DNA from: Halopelagius fulvigenes
Lineage (GTDB): Archaea; Halobacteriota; Halobacteria; Halobacteriales; Haloferacaceae
Reading direction: 5' to 3'
DNA: 64,000 nt
NCBI RefSeq assembly: GCF_042662625.1
Contig: NZ_JBHSXH010000015.1
Span: 1,054,001-1,118,000, forward strand
The notes beneath the pieces were generated by a model, which saw nothing but the letters and a program-made list of their open reading frames with translations, was not told where the DNA came from and did no database searches. Below, piece by piece: positions 50,808 to 60,221 of this stretch (positions within the stretch are counted from its first letter, which is position 1; each line of letters starts with the position of its first letter). Position numbers and translations under genes: made by a program.

Positions 50808-52031
50808 ATGACCGACGCGCCTACGCGACGGACGTATCTGCGCCGAACCGCCGCGCTCGCCGGTGCCGGCCTCGTGGCCGGGTGTACGGGCGATGGGACC
50901 GGCGACTCGACGGACGCGCCCGAGACGGGCGGGGGCGGTTCGGCGACGGAGACGAGCGAATCGACCGCCGGGGGGAGCGAGGGGTCGCACTCGGCGTCGA
51001 TGAAGCCGATGGGGACCGTCGAGTTCGACGGCGTCCCCGAACGCGTCTTCACCGTCTTCCCGCAGTACGCCGACATGGCCGTCGCCCTCGGGCACGGGGA
51101 GAAGGTCAACTCGGTGTACGTCCCGGAGATGTCCGGGACGACGATGAACCACTACTACCACCACTTAGACGGCGTCTCCTTCGAGTGGAAGGGGCTGTCG
51201 GACCCCCTGAGCGAGGGACTGCGCAAGGAACTGCTCTTCGAACTCGACAGCGACGTTCACCTCGCGGACCCGGCGTGGGCGTCGACGCAGGACAACTGGG
51301 ACTCCGGCGACGTCGAGGAGGTGTCCTCCCAAGTCGCCCCGTGGTTCGGTAACTTCTACAGCGGAACGCGGGCGGCCCCGCCCGAGGGGTACGACTACGA
51401 GTACTACACGCTCTGGGATCTGTTCGGCAACGTCGCCGACGTGTTCCAGGAACGGAAGCGGTACGAGGCGCTGGCGTCCGTCCACGAGGAACTCGTCTCC
51501 TCGATTCGGGAGTCGCTCCCGCCGAAGGAGGAGCGTCCGACGGCCGTCCGCGTCACCCTCGCGGCGGAGAGCGACACGTTCTACACGTATCACCTGAACA
51601 AGCCCGGCTACTGGCTGGCCGACACCCGGCCCCTCGGCGCGAACGACGCGTTCGCAGAGAAGGACTGGGGAAGCCTCTGGGGGACGGTGGACTACGAGAC
51701 GATGCTGGAGGCGGATCCGGACGTCATCCTCCACCTCTGGGGGATGACGCCCAACTACAACATGGAGGACACGCTGGCGTCGCTTCGGGACCACCCCGTC
51801 GGGAGCAAACTGACCGCTGTGAAGAACGACTGGGTGTACCCCGCCGGGATGCGCTATCAGGGCCCCATCATGAACCTGTTCCAGATAGAGATGGGCGCGA
51901 AGCAACTGTACCCCGACGTCTTCGGCGAGTGGCCCGGGTACGCGAACGGCGAACCCTACCCGGACGTGCCCGCGGAGGAACAGTTGTTCGACCGGCAACG
52001 CGTCGCCGACGTGATCAACGGCGACTTCTAA
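50808..52031 (+). CDS. Tat-lipoprotein substrate-binding protein, ferric-siderophore/FecB type
   Basis: A 407-residue periplasmic-type binding protein. The N-terminus has a twin-arginine motif (RRTYLRR, residues 7-13) and lipobox LVAGC with Cys26, so it is a Tat-exported lipoprotein. A Gly/Ser/Thr/Asp-rich linker (about 27-63) precedes a class III FecB/TroA-like fold with MAVALGHGEKV and YETMLEADPDVILHLWG. With the iron-type operator upstream it probably captures a ferric chelate. No permease or ATPase gene is next to it, so the transporter is encoded elsewhere or it acts as an orphan. Confidence 0.87.
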   Translation: MTDAPTRRTYLRRTAALAGAGLVAGCTGDGTGDSTDAPETGGGGSATETSESTAGGSEGSHSASMKPMGTVEFDGVPERVFTVFPQYADMAVALGHGEKVNSVYVPEMSGTTMNHYYHHLDGVSFEWKGLSDPLSEGLRKELLFELDSDVHLADPAWASTQDNWDSGDVEEVSSQVAPWFGNFYSGTRAAPPEGYDYEYYTLWDLFGNVADVFQERKRYEALASVHEELVSSIRESLPPKEERPTAVRVTLAAESDTFYTYHLNKPGYWLADTRPLGANDAFAEKDWGSLWGTVDYETMLEADPDVILHLWGMTPNYNMEDTLASLRDHPVGSKLTAVKNDWVYPAGMRYQGPIMNLFQIEMGAKQLYPDVFGEWPGYANGEPYPDVPAEEQLFDRQRVADVINGDF

Positions 52032-52053
52032 GGCGCGGGCCGGAGCGGAGCAC

Positions 52054-52959
52054 TCAGTCCGCTATCGCTTCGACCGGTTCGTCCTCGTCCTCGTCGCCGC
52101 CGCCCGCGGCGTCCTCCTCTTCTACGGCGTCGGGGTCCTGCACCCACAGGTCGCCGAACAGGTCGTCCTGTTGGAGGCGCACCGTCCCCCGGTGCGAGAG
52201 GAACAGAAGCGAGAGGTACGTCGTCACGGGCGTCTCCGTGGCCGCCCGAATCTCGCGGAAAAGCACCTCAGCGCGGCCGTTGGCGTACTGTTCGCGCAGC
52301 GCCGCCTCCACCTCGCGGATGGAGGACTCGATGTCCTCGGTGTGGGCGGTGTCGGTGACGTCCGCCGCCGACGGTTCGTCGTCGTCGCGGAAGTCGTCGG
52401 CGCTTCGGTAATCGAGCGTCTGCGTGCCGCGCTGGTAGCCCCGCGGGGAGTTCGAGGTGTCGTACTCGCGGCGGCGCTTCCACCACGACCCGCGTTCGGC
52501 GTCGCGGAGTTCGCGGACGAGTTCGTCCAGCGTCTCCGGCGACCCGCGGGCGTGCTTCCGGTCGAGGCGGCGGTCCATCTCCTCCTCTAAGGCGTCCACC
52601 GGGTCGAATCCGGGTGCGTCGCCCTCGTCGCCGCCGGCCATCGGGCCGTCGGGGCCCTCCAGCGCCGCCTCCCACGGTTCGAGTTCCTCCTCCGGTTCCT
52701 CGTCGGGTTCGAGCAGCGCGTCGCTCTTCATCCGCAGGAGGACCGCGGCGTAGAACAGCGCTCGCCCGGACGTTCGGAGGTCCGTCGAGTCGAGGCGGTC
52801 GAGGAACGCGTCGGTCACGTCCACCACGTCGATGTCCCACGGGTCTATCTCGCCCTCTTCGGCGAGTTGGACCAGCAATTCGACGGGTTCGACCTTTTCC
52901 GCGTCCTCGTCGGGAGCCTCGACGCCCTCGGGCATCACTTCGTCGCGCGGGTCAGTCAT
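52054..52959 (-). CDS. scpA: Segregation and condensation protein ScpA
   Basis: A 301-residue kleisin. The N-terminal SMC-neck-binding helix (EPVELLVQLAEEGEIDPWDIDVVDVTDAFL, about residues 24-53) and the C-terminal winged-helix part (about 225-275, VLFREIRAATETPVTTYLSLLFLSHRG) are present; the middle is acidic and disordered. It would close the SMC ring. The ATG at 52957-52959 overlaps the smc stop by 8 nt. No scpB gene is in the window. Confidence 0.9.
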   Translation of the reverse strand: MTDPRDEVMPEGVEAPDEDAEKVEPVELLVQLAEEGEIDPWDIDVVDVTDAFLDRLDSTDLRTSGRALFYAAVLLRMKSDALLEPDEEPEEELEPWEAALEGPDGPMAGGDEGDAPGFDPVDALEEEMDRRLDRKHARGSPETLDELVRELRDAERGSWWKRRREYDTSNSPRGYQRGTQTLDYRSADDFRDDDEPSAADVTDTAHTEDIESSIREVEAALREQYANGRAEVLFREIRAATETPVTTYLSLLFLSHRGTVRLQQDDLFGDLWVQDPDAVEEEDAAGGGDEDEDEPVEAIAD

Positions 52960-55900
52960 CCGCCGGAACCTCCTGTTCGGCGTCGGTTCCGTCACCGTCG
53001 CCGTCGCCGCCGTCACCGCCGTCGTCGTCGCCGCCGTCGCCGTCACCGAGTTGGATGCCGGTGACGGCGCTGACGTTGTCGCCCTGCATCGTCACGCCGA
53101 TGGCGCGTTCGGAGCGTTCCAACAGCGCCGAGCGGTGCGAGACGACGACGAACTGCGCCCGTCCCGCCAAGTCGTCCACCATCTGGCCGACCCGTTCGGC
53201 GTTGGCGGCGTCGAGGAACGCGTCGACCTCGTCCAGCGCGTAGAACGGCGCGGGGTTGTGTCGCTGGATGGCGAAGATGAACGCGAGCGCAGTCAGCGAC
53301 TTCTCGCCGCCGGACATGGCGTTGAGGCGCTGGATGGGCTTGTCGCCCGGTTGCGCCTTCATCGTCAGGCCGTCCTCGAACGGGTCCTCGGGGTTTTCGA
53401 GGTGGAGTTCGCCCGTCCCGTCGGAGAGGCGCTCGAATATCTCGGTGAAGTTCTCGTTGATGGCGTCGAACGCCTCCATGAACGTCGCCTTCTTCTGGGA
53501 CTCGAAGCGGTCGATGCGCTCCTCGATGGCGTCTCGTTCCTCGACGAGCACGTCGCGGCGCTCCTGCAGGTCTTCGAGGTCCGACTTCACGTCGTCGTAC
53601 TCGTCGATGGCGAGCATGTTCACCGGTTCGAGCGCCTCCATCTTCGCCGTCAGGCGCTCGATGTTCGACTCCACCTCGTCGTGGTCGGGAATCTCCTCGG
53701 GGTCGTACTCGCCGACCTCAGCCGCGAGTTCGTCTATCTCCCACTCCAGACGCTCGGCGCTCTCGCGCAGGTTCCGGAGGGCGGACTCGACGCGTTCGAC
53801 CTTCTCCTTCTGCTCGTCGCGTTCGGACTTGGCCTCGCGGAGTTCGTCCTGCAGTTCGCGGCGGTCCTCCTTCAGTTCGGCCAGTTCCTCTTCGAGCTCC
53901 TCGACGGCTTCGCGCTTCTCTTCGAGGACGGACTCCTGCGCTTCGATTTCGGACTCCTTCTCCGCGATGACCTCCCGCGCGTCGGCCTTCTTCTCTTGGG
54001 CCGTCTCGACCGTCTCGTTGAGGTCCTCGATGGCGTCCTCGGCGTACTCCTTCTCTAGTTGGAGCTCGTTCAGGCGGCCGTCCAACTCGTCCATCCGGTC
54101 TTCGAGGTCGGAGATGTCGGCGCGGATCTCGTCGGCCTGCGAGGTGAGCTCCGGAATTTTCGAGTCGGCGAGCTCGGCTTCGAGGTCGTCTATCTCGGCT
54201 CGGACCTCCTCCATCTCCGACTCGCGTTCGTCTATCTCCCCGTCGAGCTCCCGCATCTCCTCGTCCACGGACTCGCGCTCCTCGCGGAGCTCTTCGAGTC
54301 GGTCTTGGAGGCTCTCGATCTCGGATTCGGCCTCCTCGACCTCGGACTCGGCCCGTTCGATGTCGGCCTCGACCGAGCGAACCCGGTCGTTCGCGTCGGC
54401 CAGCTTCTCGCGGGCGTCGTCGATGTCGTTCTCCACGTCGCGGAGCTCCGCTTGGAGTTTCTGCCGGTCGTCTTCGAGCGAGGAGATCTCCTCGGCGAGG
54501 CGTTCGAGGCGGCCCTTCCCGGACTTCGAGAAGGAGTACCGCGACCCGCCGCCGGACCCGCCGGTCATCGCGCCGGAACGCTCGACCAAGTCGCCGTCGA
54601 GCGTCACCATGCGGAAGTCGCCCATCAGCTCCCGCGCCGTCTGCATGTCCTCGACGACGAGCGTCGAACCGAGGACGTACGAGAAGATGGGTTCGTACTG
54701 CGCGTCGTACTCCACGAGGTTGCGCGCGAAGTCCACGACGCCCGGGTTGTTCGGCTTCCGTGGCAGTCCCCGGTCGTCCATCTTCGTGATGGGCAGGAAC
54801 GTCGCGCGACCGGCGTTTCGGGACTTGAGGTAGTCGATGCACGACGACCCGACGCCGTCGTCGTCCACGACGACGTGCGCGAGGCGGCCGCCCGCCGCGG
54901 TTTCACAGGCCGTGGCGTACTCGCCGGTGACGGACCCCAGCTGGCCGACGGTGCCGTGGACGCCGGAGAGGCCGGCGTTCAGTATCGTCGTCACCGACCG
55001 CGGCCACGAGTTGTCGCCGTCGCGTCCGGCTTTCGTCTCCAGCTCGGCGTACTGCGACTGCTTGCGTTGCAGTTCGTCGGCCACCTCGCCGAGTTCGTCC
55101 TTGACGTCCGCCCGTTCCTCTTTCAGGTCGTCGACGACGCCGCGAATCTTCTCGCGGTTCTTCTCGGCCTTGTCGAGCTCCGAGTGGAGGTCGGAGAGTT
55201 TCGCCTTCAGGTCGGGCAGTCGCTCCTCGACCTCCTCTACCTTTCGTTGGGTCTCGGTTATCTCGTTGGAGCGACGGCGCGTGTCGTCCAGCAGTCGATC
55301 CTTCTCTCGCTGGAGGTCGTTCTTCGCCGTCTTCAACTCCTCCAGCCGCGACTTCCGGTCTTCGAGTTCCGCCTTGAGTTCGTCGTACTCGGTGTCGACG
55401 CTCGCTATCTCGGCTTTCACCTCGGCGAGTTCCGTCTCCTTCGACTGTACGTCGGATTTGACCGACGCCTTCTCGACTTTGACAGAGCGGATGTCGCCTT
55501 CCAGGTCGTCTATCTTCTCCTGCTTGCGGTCGAGTTCGACGAACGCCTTGCGGCGCTCGTTCTCGGCGTCATCGATGCGCTCCTCGGCGTTCTCGATGGC
55601 CGTCTCCAGGCGGGTTATCTCGCCTTTGACCTCCTCTATCTCGGATTTGATGCGGAGCTGTTCGTCTTCGCCCTTCCGCTCTATCTCCCGGGTGAGGTCG
55701 TCGAGTTCCTCCTCCAGACGGGTGACGCGACCCTGCCGTTGGTCGAGTTCCTCCCGGAGGTCTTCGAGGTTCGCCTCCTTCTTCTCGGCGCGGTTCGTCG
55801 TCCGTTCGAGGTCGGCGCGCTTGTCTTCGAGTTCGGCGGCCTTCAGGTAGCCCTCGTACTCCTCTCTCTCGTCGCGGAGCGACTTGTACTCTAACGCCGT

Positions 55901-56596
55901 CTCGCGTTCGTCTTCGAGTTGGTCGAGGCGCGTCTCCTTCTCCTCAATGCGGAGGTCGGCCTCGTCGATTCGCTCTTCGACGGCCTCCAGTTCCCCGAAG
56001 GCGTCCTCCTTCTTCGCGTCGAACTCGGCGACGCCCGCTATCTCGTCGATGATGCCCCGCCGTTGGTAGGCGGTCATGTTGATAATCTCGGTCACGTCGC
56101 CCTGCATGACGACGTTGTACCCCTCGGGGGTGATGCCCGCCTGCGAGAGGAGGTCCTGGATATCAGAGAGGTTGCAGGACCGACCGTTGAGGTAGTAGTA
56201 CGAGTAGTAGTTGTCGTCCGTCTCCTTGACGCGTCGCTTGACGCGTATCTCGGAGGCGTCGCCGACGTTGTCGCTCCCGGCGGCGTTGACTATCTGCGAC
56301 CGGTCAAGTTTGCCGTCGGAGTTGTCGAGGACGACGGTGACGCTGGCCTCTCTGGGGCCGGACGACTCGCCGTCGCTGCCGTCGGCGTGACCGGGGTTGT
56401 AGATGAGGTCGGTCAGTTTTTCGGCCCTGATACCTCGCGTCCGCGCGAGGCCGAGGGCGAACAGAACGCCGTCTATGATGTTCGACTTGCCGGAGCCGTT
56501 CGGACCGGTGACTACCGTGAAGTCCTCGTAGAACGGGATTCGGGTCTTCCGCCCGAAACTCTTGAAACCGTCAAGGACGAGCTCTTTGATGTGCAT
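52952..56596 (-). CDS. smc: Chromosome segregation ATPase SMC
   Basis: A 1214-residue SMC condensin. Walker A GPNGSGKSNIIDGV (about 32-45), Q-loop region, two long coiled coils (about 160-500 and 670-1020), the hinge with GLSGVHGTVGQLGSV (about 530-680), the ABC signature MSGGEKSLTALAF and Walker B FYALDEVDAFLD. The C-terminal tail is a Gly/Asp repeat. It sits in the operon DUF7518-smc-scpA. Coiled-coil pattern and size are normal. Confidence 0.95.
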   Translation of the reverse strand: MHIKELVLDGFKSFGRKTRIPFYEDFTVVTGPNGSGKSNIIDGVLFALGLARTRGIRAEKLTDLIYNPGHADGSDGESSGPREASVTVVLDNSDGKLDRSQIVNAAGSDNVGDASEIRVKRRVKETDDNYYSYYYLNGRSCNLSDIQDLLSQAGITPEGYNVVMQGDVTEIINMTAYQRRGIIDEIAGVAEFDAKKEDAFGELEAVEERIDEADLRIEEKETRLDQLEDERETALEYKSLRDEREEYEGYLKAAELEDKRADLERTTNRAEKKEANLEDLREELDQRQGRVTRLEEELDDLTREIERKGEDEQLRIKSEIEEVKGEITRLETAIENAEERIDDAENERRKAFVELDRKQEKIDDLEGDIRSVKVEKASVKSDVQSKETELAEVKAEIASVDTEYDELKAELEDRKSRLEELKTAKNDLQREKDRLLDDTRRRSNEITETQRKVEEVEERLPDLKAKLSDLHSELDKAEKNREKIRGVVDDLKEERADVKDELGEVADELQRKQSQYAELETKAGRDGDNSWPRSVTTILNAGLSGVHGTVGQLGSVTGEYATACETAAGGRLAHVVVDDDGVGSSCIDYLKSRNAGRATFLPITKMDDRGLPRKPNNPGVVDFARNLVEYDAQYEPIFSYVLGSTLVVEDMQTARELMGDFRMVTLDGDLVERSGAMTGGSGGGSRYSFSKSGKGRLERLAEEISSLEDDRQKLQAELRDVENDIDDAREKLADANDRVRSVEADIERAESEVEEAESEIESLQDRLEELREERESVDEEMRELDGEIDERESEMEEVRAEIDDLEAELADSKIPELTSQADEIRADISDLEDRMDELDGRLNELQLEKEYAEDAIEDLNETVETAQEKKADAREVIAEKESEIEAQESVLEEKREAVEELEEELAELKEDRRELQDELREAKSERDEQKEKVERVESALRNLRESAERLEWEIDELAAEVGEYDPEEIPDHDEVESNIERLTAKMEALEPVNMLAIDEYDDVKSDLEDLQERRDVLVEERDAIEERIDRFESQKKATFMEAFDAINENFTEIFERLSDGTGELHLENPEDPFEDGLTMKAQPGDKPIQRLNAMSGGEKSLTALAFIFAIQRHNPAPFYALDEVDAFLDAANAERVGQMVDDLAGRAQFVVVSHRSALLERSERAIGVTMQGDNVSAVTGIQLGDGDGGDDDGGDGGDGDGDGTDAEQEVPADD

Positions 56597-56625
56597 GGGT
56601 TGCTCGCGAGGGACGGAGCACCCGG

Positions 56626-57072
56626 TTACGCGACGATGATGTCCGAATCGTCGGTGGTGTCCGCCTCGTCTTCACTCTGGCCCTCGTCCGACTTATCCTC
56701 GTCGTCTGCGGCGTCGTCGATGTCGAACTCCTGGGAGTCGGCGTCGATGAAGTCGGCGTCGGTCCCCGGATTATCCGACGTCTCCGACCGCGATTCCGTC
56801 TGGGCGGGCGACTCGCCCGGTTTCGCCTTCGCCTTCGACTGAGACTGAGACCGCGACTGCTGGTTCGACTCCGCCGCCGGTTCGGCGTCGGCCGACCCGT
56901 CGGACGGCGACCCGTGACCGACCGGGCGCGTGCCCGTGCTCAGGTCCACTTCCACTTGGTCCTCGAGCAGTCGAACGCGCTCTTTCGTCTCCACCAACTC
57001 CTCCGTCAGGCCGTTGACGGCGGCCTGCAGTTCCGCAACCTTCGATTCGAGTTCCTCCACCCTGTTACTCAT
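56626..57072 (-). CDS. DUF7518 family coiled-coil protein of the condensin operon
   Basis: A 148-residue protein: an N-terminal leucine-zipper-like coiled coil (RVEELESKVAELQAAVNGL, residues 4-45) followed by a long disordered Ser/Gln/Asp/Glu-rich tail. TATA at 57094-57101 is 26 nt before the ATG, so it heads the operon. The stop is 29 nt before smc. The conserved link suggests a partner or regulator of SMC, but nothing is known to me. Confidence 0.8.
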   Translation of the reverse strand: MSNRVEELESKVAELQAAVNGLTEELVETKERVRLLEDQVEVDLSTGTRPVGHGSPSDGSADAEPAAESNQQSRSQSQSKAKAKPGESPAQTESRSETSDNPGTDADFIDADSQEFDIDDAADDEDKSDEGQSEDEADTTDDSDIIVA

Positions 57073-57156
57073 GTGTGCATACCCCGTCGGAGGTCACATA
57101 AACGTACGTCAGACACGTAGACGCAACTTGACAGTTCCTGTCTGCGCGGCGACGAG

Positions 57157-58014
57157 TCAGCGGAGGTGACGGTCGAGGAACGCCTCGGTCCACGCTAGCG
57201 TCCACTCGAACTGTTCGAGGTGGACGTCGTGGCCCGCGCCCTCCGCGACGACGCACTCGGCGGTGCCCGCCGACGCTTCGAGGCCGTCGTAGAACAGTTC
57301 CGACGCCATCGAGGGCGTCACGTCGTCCTCCGCGCCGTGCAGGAGGAGAATCGACGAGGCGTCGTCCGCGCCCACGTTCCGGAGGTGCGTCGAGGGCGAG
57401 GCGAGTTCGTACGCCTCGGGCACTTCCGACCGCGACCCGCCGAGGAGCGACCGTATCGACTCCCTCTCGGGCGTGTGCTCGAAGTTGTACAGACCGGCGA
57501 CGCCGACGGTGGCGGCGAGGGCGTCCGCCGACCCGTCGCCGTCGAACGACGCCTCGCCGACGAGGTGGTCTGCGTCCGGCGCGAGTTCCGGGTGGCCGGG
57601 CGTGAGGGCGGCGAGGACGGCGAGGTGCGCGCCGGCGGCGTGGCCGAACGCGCCGACCCGGTTCGGGTCGAGGCCCGCCCGGTCCGCGTTCGCCCGGAGC
57701 CAGCGAATCGCCGCCTTCACGTCCCGAATCTGCGCGGGGAAGGCGGCGTGGTCGCTGCCCCGATACTCGACGGCGGCGCAGGCGAACCCCCGTTCCGCGA
57801 GGGCGAGACCGAAGCGCGACAGGTCGTCCCTGTCGCCCTCACGCCACTCGCCGCCGTAGACGAGAACGACCACCGCCCGGCGGGCGTCAGCGGCGTCGCC
57901 GCGGGGCGGCGCGGGCCGGTACAGGTCGAGGTGAAGCGTTCGCTCTGGCGGCGACGCGAACGGAACGCCCCTGAGTACCTCGACTGCGGCACCCGCGCCG
58001 AGAGAGTCGCGCAT
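57157..58014 (-). CDS. Alpha/beta-hydrolase-fold protein lacking the nucleophile serine
   Basis: A 285-residue protein similar to BD-FAE/carboxylesterase-type hydrolases (VVLVYGGEWREGDRDDL, QIRDVKAAIRWLRANAD). The nucleophile elbow is GHAAGAH: the serine expected in GHSAGAH is Ala126 (codon GCC, 57637-57639). The oxyanion HGGxW is YGGEW. The later Asp (GAEDDVTP) and His (GAGHDVHL) are kept. It may be a pseudoenzyme or a binding protein. The ATG at 58012-58014 is chosen because it precedes the conserved domain. Confidence 0.82.
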   Translation of the reverse strand: MRDSLGAGAAVEVLRGVPFASPPERTLHLDLYRPAPPRGDAADARRAVVVLVYGGEWREGDRDDLSRFGLALAERGFACAAVEYRGSDHAAFPAQIRDVKAAIRWLRANADRAGLDPNRVGAFGHAAGAHLAVLAALTPGHPELAPDADHLVGEASFDGDGSADALAATVGVAGLYNFEHTPERESIRSLLGGSRSEVPEAYELASPSTHLRNVGADDASSILLLHGAEDDVTPSMASELFYDGLEASAGTAECVVAEGAGHDVHLEQFEWTLAWTEAFLDRHLR

Positions 58015-58156
58015 CGGGACGCGAATCGTCGCCCGCGGGACAACTAGCTTGCGCTTCGACGCGGTTCGGCGTGAGTGGTGGTCGATGCGTTCAGAGCGCC
58101 GGCTTATCACCGAGAGCGAGGAGAGGGTTCTTCGCCGTGTCGCCCGAAACGTACGT

Positions 58157-58576
58157 ATGCAGACAGCAACCGACGATGGCCCGGTTTCGGCGGCGTACCG
58201 GTGGCTGCGCGAATTCTGGGAGTACTACCGAGGGTACACCCACACCGCGATTCACACGGCTTCGGCGGCGGCGCTCACCGGGTTCGGACTGCTCATCTTC
58301 GTCGACTCGCTCTTCGTGGCGCTGGCTATCGCCGCGTACGTCTGTCCGCCCATCATCCTGTACTCTCTCGGCGTCGACGTCGGGGCGGAGGCGGACTCGT
58401 CCGGAGAGACCACCGCCCACGGCGAATCGCGGACGGAGTCGGACGGCGATTCAGACAGCGATTCGGACAGCGACGACGGAGACAGCGATTCGGACAGCGA
58501 CGACGGAGACAGCGATTCGGACGGAACCGACACGGACGCCGATGGGTCGGACACCGACACCGACACGGACGGGTGA
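58157..58576 (+). CDS. Small membrane protein with C-terminal Ser-Asp repeat
   Basis: A 139-residue protein with an N-terminal amphipathic region (AYRWLREFWEYYRGYTHTAIH), one long hydrophobic stretch that may be two spans (about 37-72), and a tail from about residue 92 made of SD/SDSDDGD repeats (27-bp DNA period, about 58447-58530). The repeat is highly acidic and likely disordered. The ATG at 58157 begins MQTATDDGP. I do not recognise a named family; possible salt-adapted membrane anchor. Confidence 0.7.
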   Translation: MQTATDDGPVSAAYRWLREFWEYYRGYTHTAIHTASAAALTGFGLLIFVDSLFVALAIAAYVCPPIILYSLGVDVGAEADSSGETTAHGESRTESDGDSDSDSDSDDGDSDSDSDDGDSDSDGTDTDADGSDTDTDTDG

Positions 58577-58634
58577 CCGCCGCCCCGCGACGAGTCCCGT
58601 TAGTCTTTAGCCGTGCGCCGTCAAATCCCGCGTA

Positions 58635-60125
58635 ATGACCGCGAAGGCGCTCCAACAGCGCGAACTCGCCACCGTCATCGGGTTGGAGGTCCACGTCCAA
58701 CTCGAAACGGACACCAAGATCTTCTGCGGGTGTTCGACCGACGCGGCGGCGGACGAAGAACCGAACACGCGGACGTGCCCCGTCTGTCTGGGTCTGCCGG
58801 GCGCGCTTCCCGTCCTGAACGAAGGTGCCGTGGAGGCGGCGGTGAAGGTCGGCAAGGCGTTAGACGCCGACATCGCCGAACACACCCAGTTCCACCGGAA
58901 GAACTACTACTACCCCGACCTGCCGAAGAACTTCCAGATCACGCAGTACGACGCGCCCATCTGCTCGGACGGCCACCTCGAAGTGTCCGTCGAGGGGACG
59001 CGCCGCGAGATCGGCGTCGAACGCGCCCACCTCGAAGAGGACCCCGGGAGCCTCCAGCACAAGGGCGGCAGCATCGACACGGCGGACTACACGCTCGTCA
59101 ACTACAACCGCGCGGGCACGCCCCTGATGGAGATCGTGACGAAGCCCGACTTCCGGAGTCCCAAGGAGGTCCGCGGCTTCCTCGCCAAGTTGGAGGAGGT
59201 CCTCGAATACCTGGGCGTCTTCGACGCGACGCGCGACGGGTCGCTCCGCATCGACGCGAACATCTCGATGGTGCCGGCCGACGAGATGGCCGACGACGGC
59301 TCTCTGACCGAGGAGACCCTCGAATCGGCCAACCGCACCGAGGTGAAGAACATCTCCAGTCACAAGGGAGCGGAGAAGGCCCTCGCCTACGAGGTGACCC
59401 GGCAGAAGAACGCCATCGAACGCGGCCGCGCCGTCGAACAGGAGACGCGCCACTGGGACGAGACGCGCGGCATCACCGTCTCCATGCGGTCGAAGGAAGA
59501 GGAGAAGGACTACCGCTACTTCCGCGAGGCGGACCTGCCGCCCCTCGAAGTCGCCGATTGGAAGGAGAAGATATCCATCCCGGAACTCCCCGACGCCCGC
59601 CGCGACCGGTTCGAGGAGGAGTACGGCTTAGACGCCGAGTCCGCCTCGAAGCTCACCTCCACGAAGGAAGTCGCGGACTTCTTCGAGGAGGTCGCCGAGA
59701 GGTACGACGCCGACCTGGCCGCGACGTGGGTCGCCGACAACCTACTGGGCGAACTCAACTACCGCGACATGGCCATCACGGACGTGGACGACAGACTCGA
59801 CGAGTTCACCCGACTCGTCGAACTCGTGGACGCGGGCGACATCACGACGAAGAACGCCGAGGAGATAGTGCTCCGCGAGATGCTCGACGAGGGCGCGCAC
59901 CCCGACGATGTCATCGAGTCGGAGGGCCTCGGGAAGGCGGACGAGGACGAAGTCGAAGTCGCCGTCGGCGAGGCCATCGACGAGAACCCCGACGCGGTGG
60001 AGGACTACTACGAGGGTGAGGGCGGCGCGATTAACTTCCTCGTCGGACAGGTCATGCAGAAGACGGGCGGAAGCGCCGACCCCGGCGCGGTGAACCAGAT
60101 GCTCCGCGACCGGTTGGACGAGTGA
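58635..60125 (+). CDS. gatB: Asp/Glu-tRNA(Asn/Gln) amidotransferase subunit B
   Basis: A 496-residue GatB, which phosphorylates and amidates misacylated Glu-tRNA(Gln) or Asp-tRNA(Asn). Markers: GLEVHVQLETDTKIFCGC, CPVCLGLPGALP, FHRKNYYYPDLPKNFQITQYD, EEDPGSLQHKGG, DYNRAGTPLMEIVT and the C-terminal YqeY-like helical tail ending with a GQVMQKTGGSADPGAVNQ motif. TATA-like element at 58604-58612, 27 nt before the ATG. GatA and GatC are not in the window. Confidence 0.94.
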   Translation: MTAKALQQRELATVIGLEVHVQLETDTKIFCGCSTDAAADEEPNTRTCPVCLGLPGALPVLNEGAVEAAVKVGKALDADIAEHTQFHRKNYYYPDLPKNFQITQYDAPICSDGHLEVSVEGTRREIGVERAHLEEDPGSLQHKGGSIDTADYTLVNYNRAGTPLMEIVTKPDFRSPKEVRGFLAKLEEVLEYLGVFDATRDGSLRIDANISMVPADEMADDGSLTEETLESANRTEVKNISSHKGAEKALAYEVTRQKNAIERGRAVEQETRHWDETRGITVSMRSKEEEKDYRYFREADLPPLEVADWKEKISIPELPDARRDRFEEEYGLDAESASKLTSTKEVADFFEEVAERYDADLAATWVADNLLGELNYRDMAITDVDDRLDEFTRLVELVDAGDITTKNAEEIVLREMLDEGAHPDDVIESEGLGKADEDEVEVAVGEAIDENPDAVEDYYEGEGGAINFLVGQVMQKTGGSADPGAVNQMLRDRLDE

Positions 60126-60166
60126 GATAGCCGCCGCTCCGACGGTCGCGGTTCGCCGGCGACGTC

Positions 60167-60210
60167 GACGAGCGAGCAACGCTCGTCGGGCCACCGGACT
60201 GCGTCCGGTG
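60167..60210. terminator. Double perfect hairpin between convergent gatB and zinc-ribbon gene
   Basis: Stem 1: 60167-60174 with 60180-60187 (8 bp, 5-nt loop). Stem 2: 60192-60199 with 60203-60210 (8 bp, 3-nt loop). They lie back to back between two convergent genes and could end both transcripts. Confidence 0.5.
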
Positions 60211-60221
60211 ACGCCGCCCCC

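Noticed and set aside
58447..58530. CRISPR-like array at the SD repeat
   Set aside because: Repeats are short, in frame and without spacers; they encode a protein tail.
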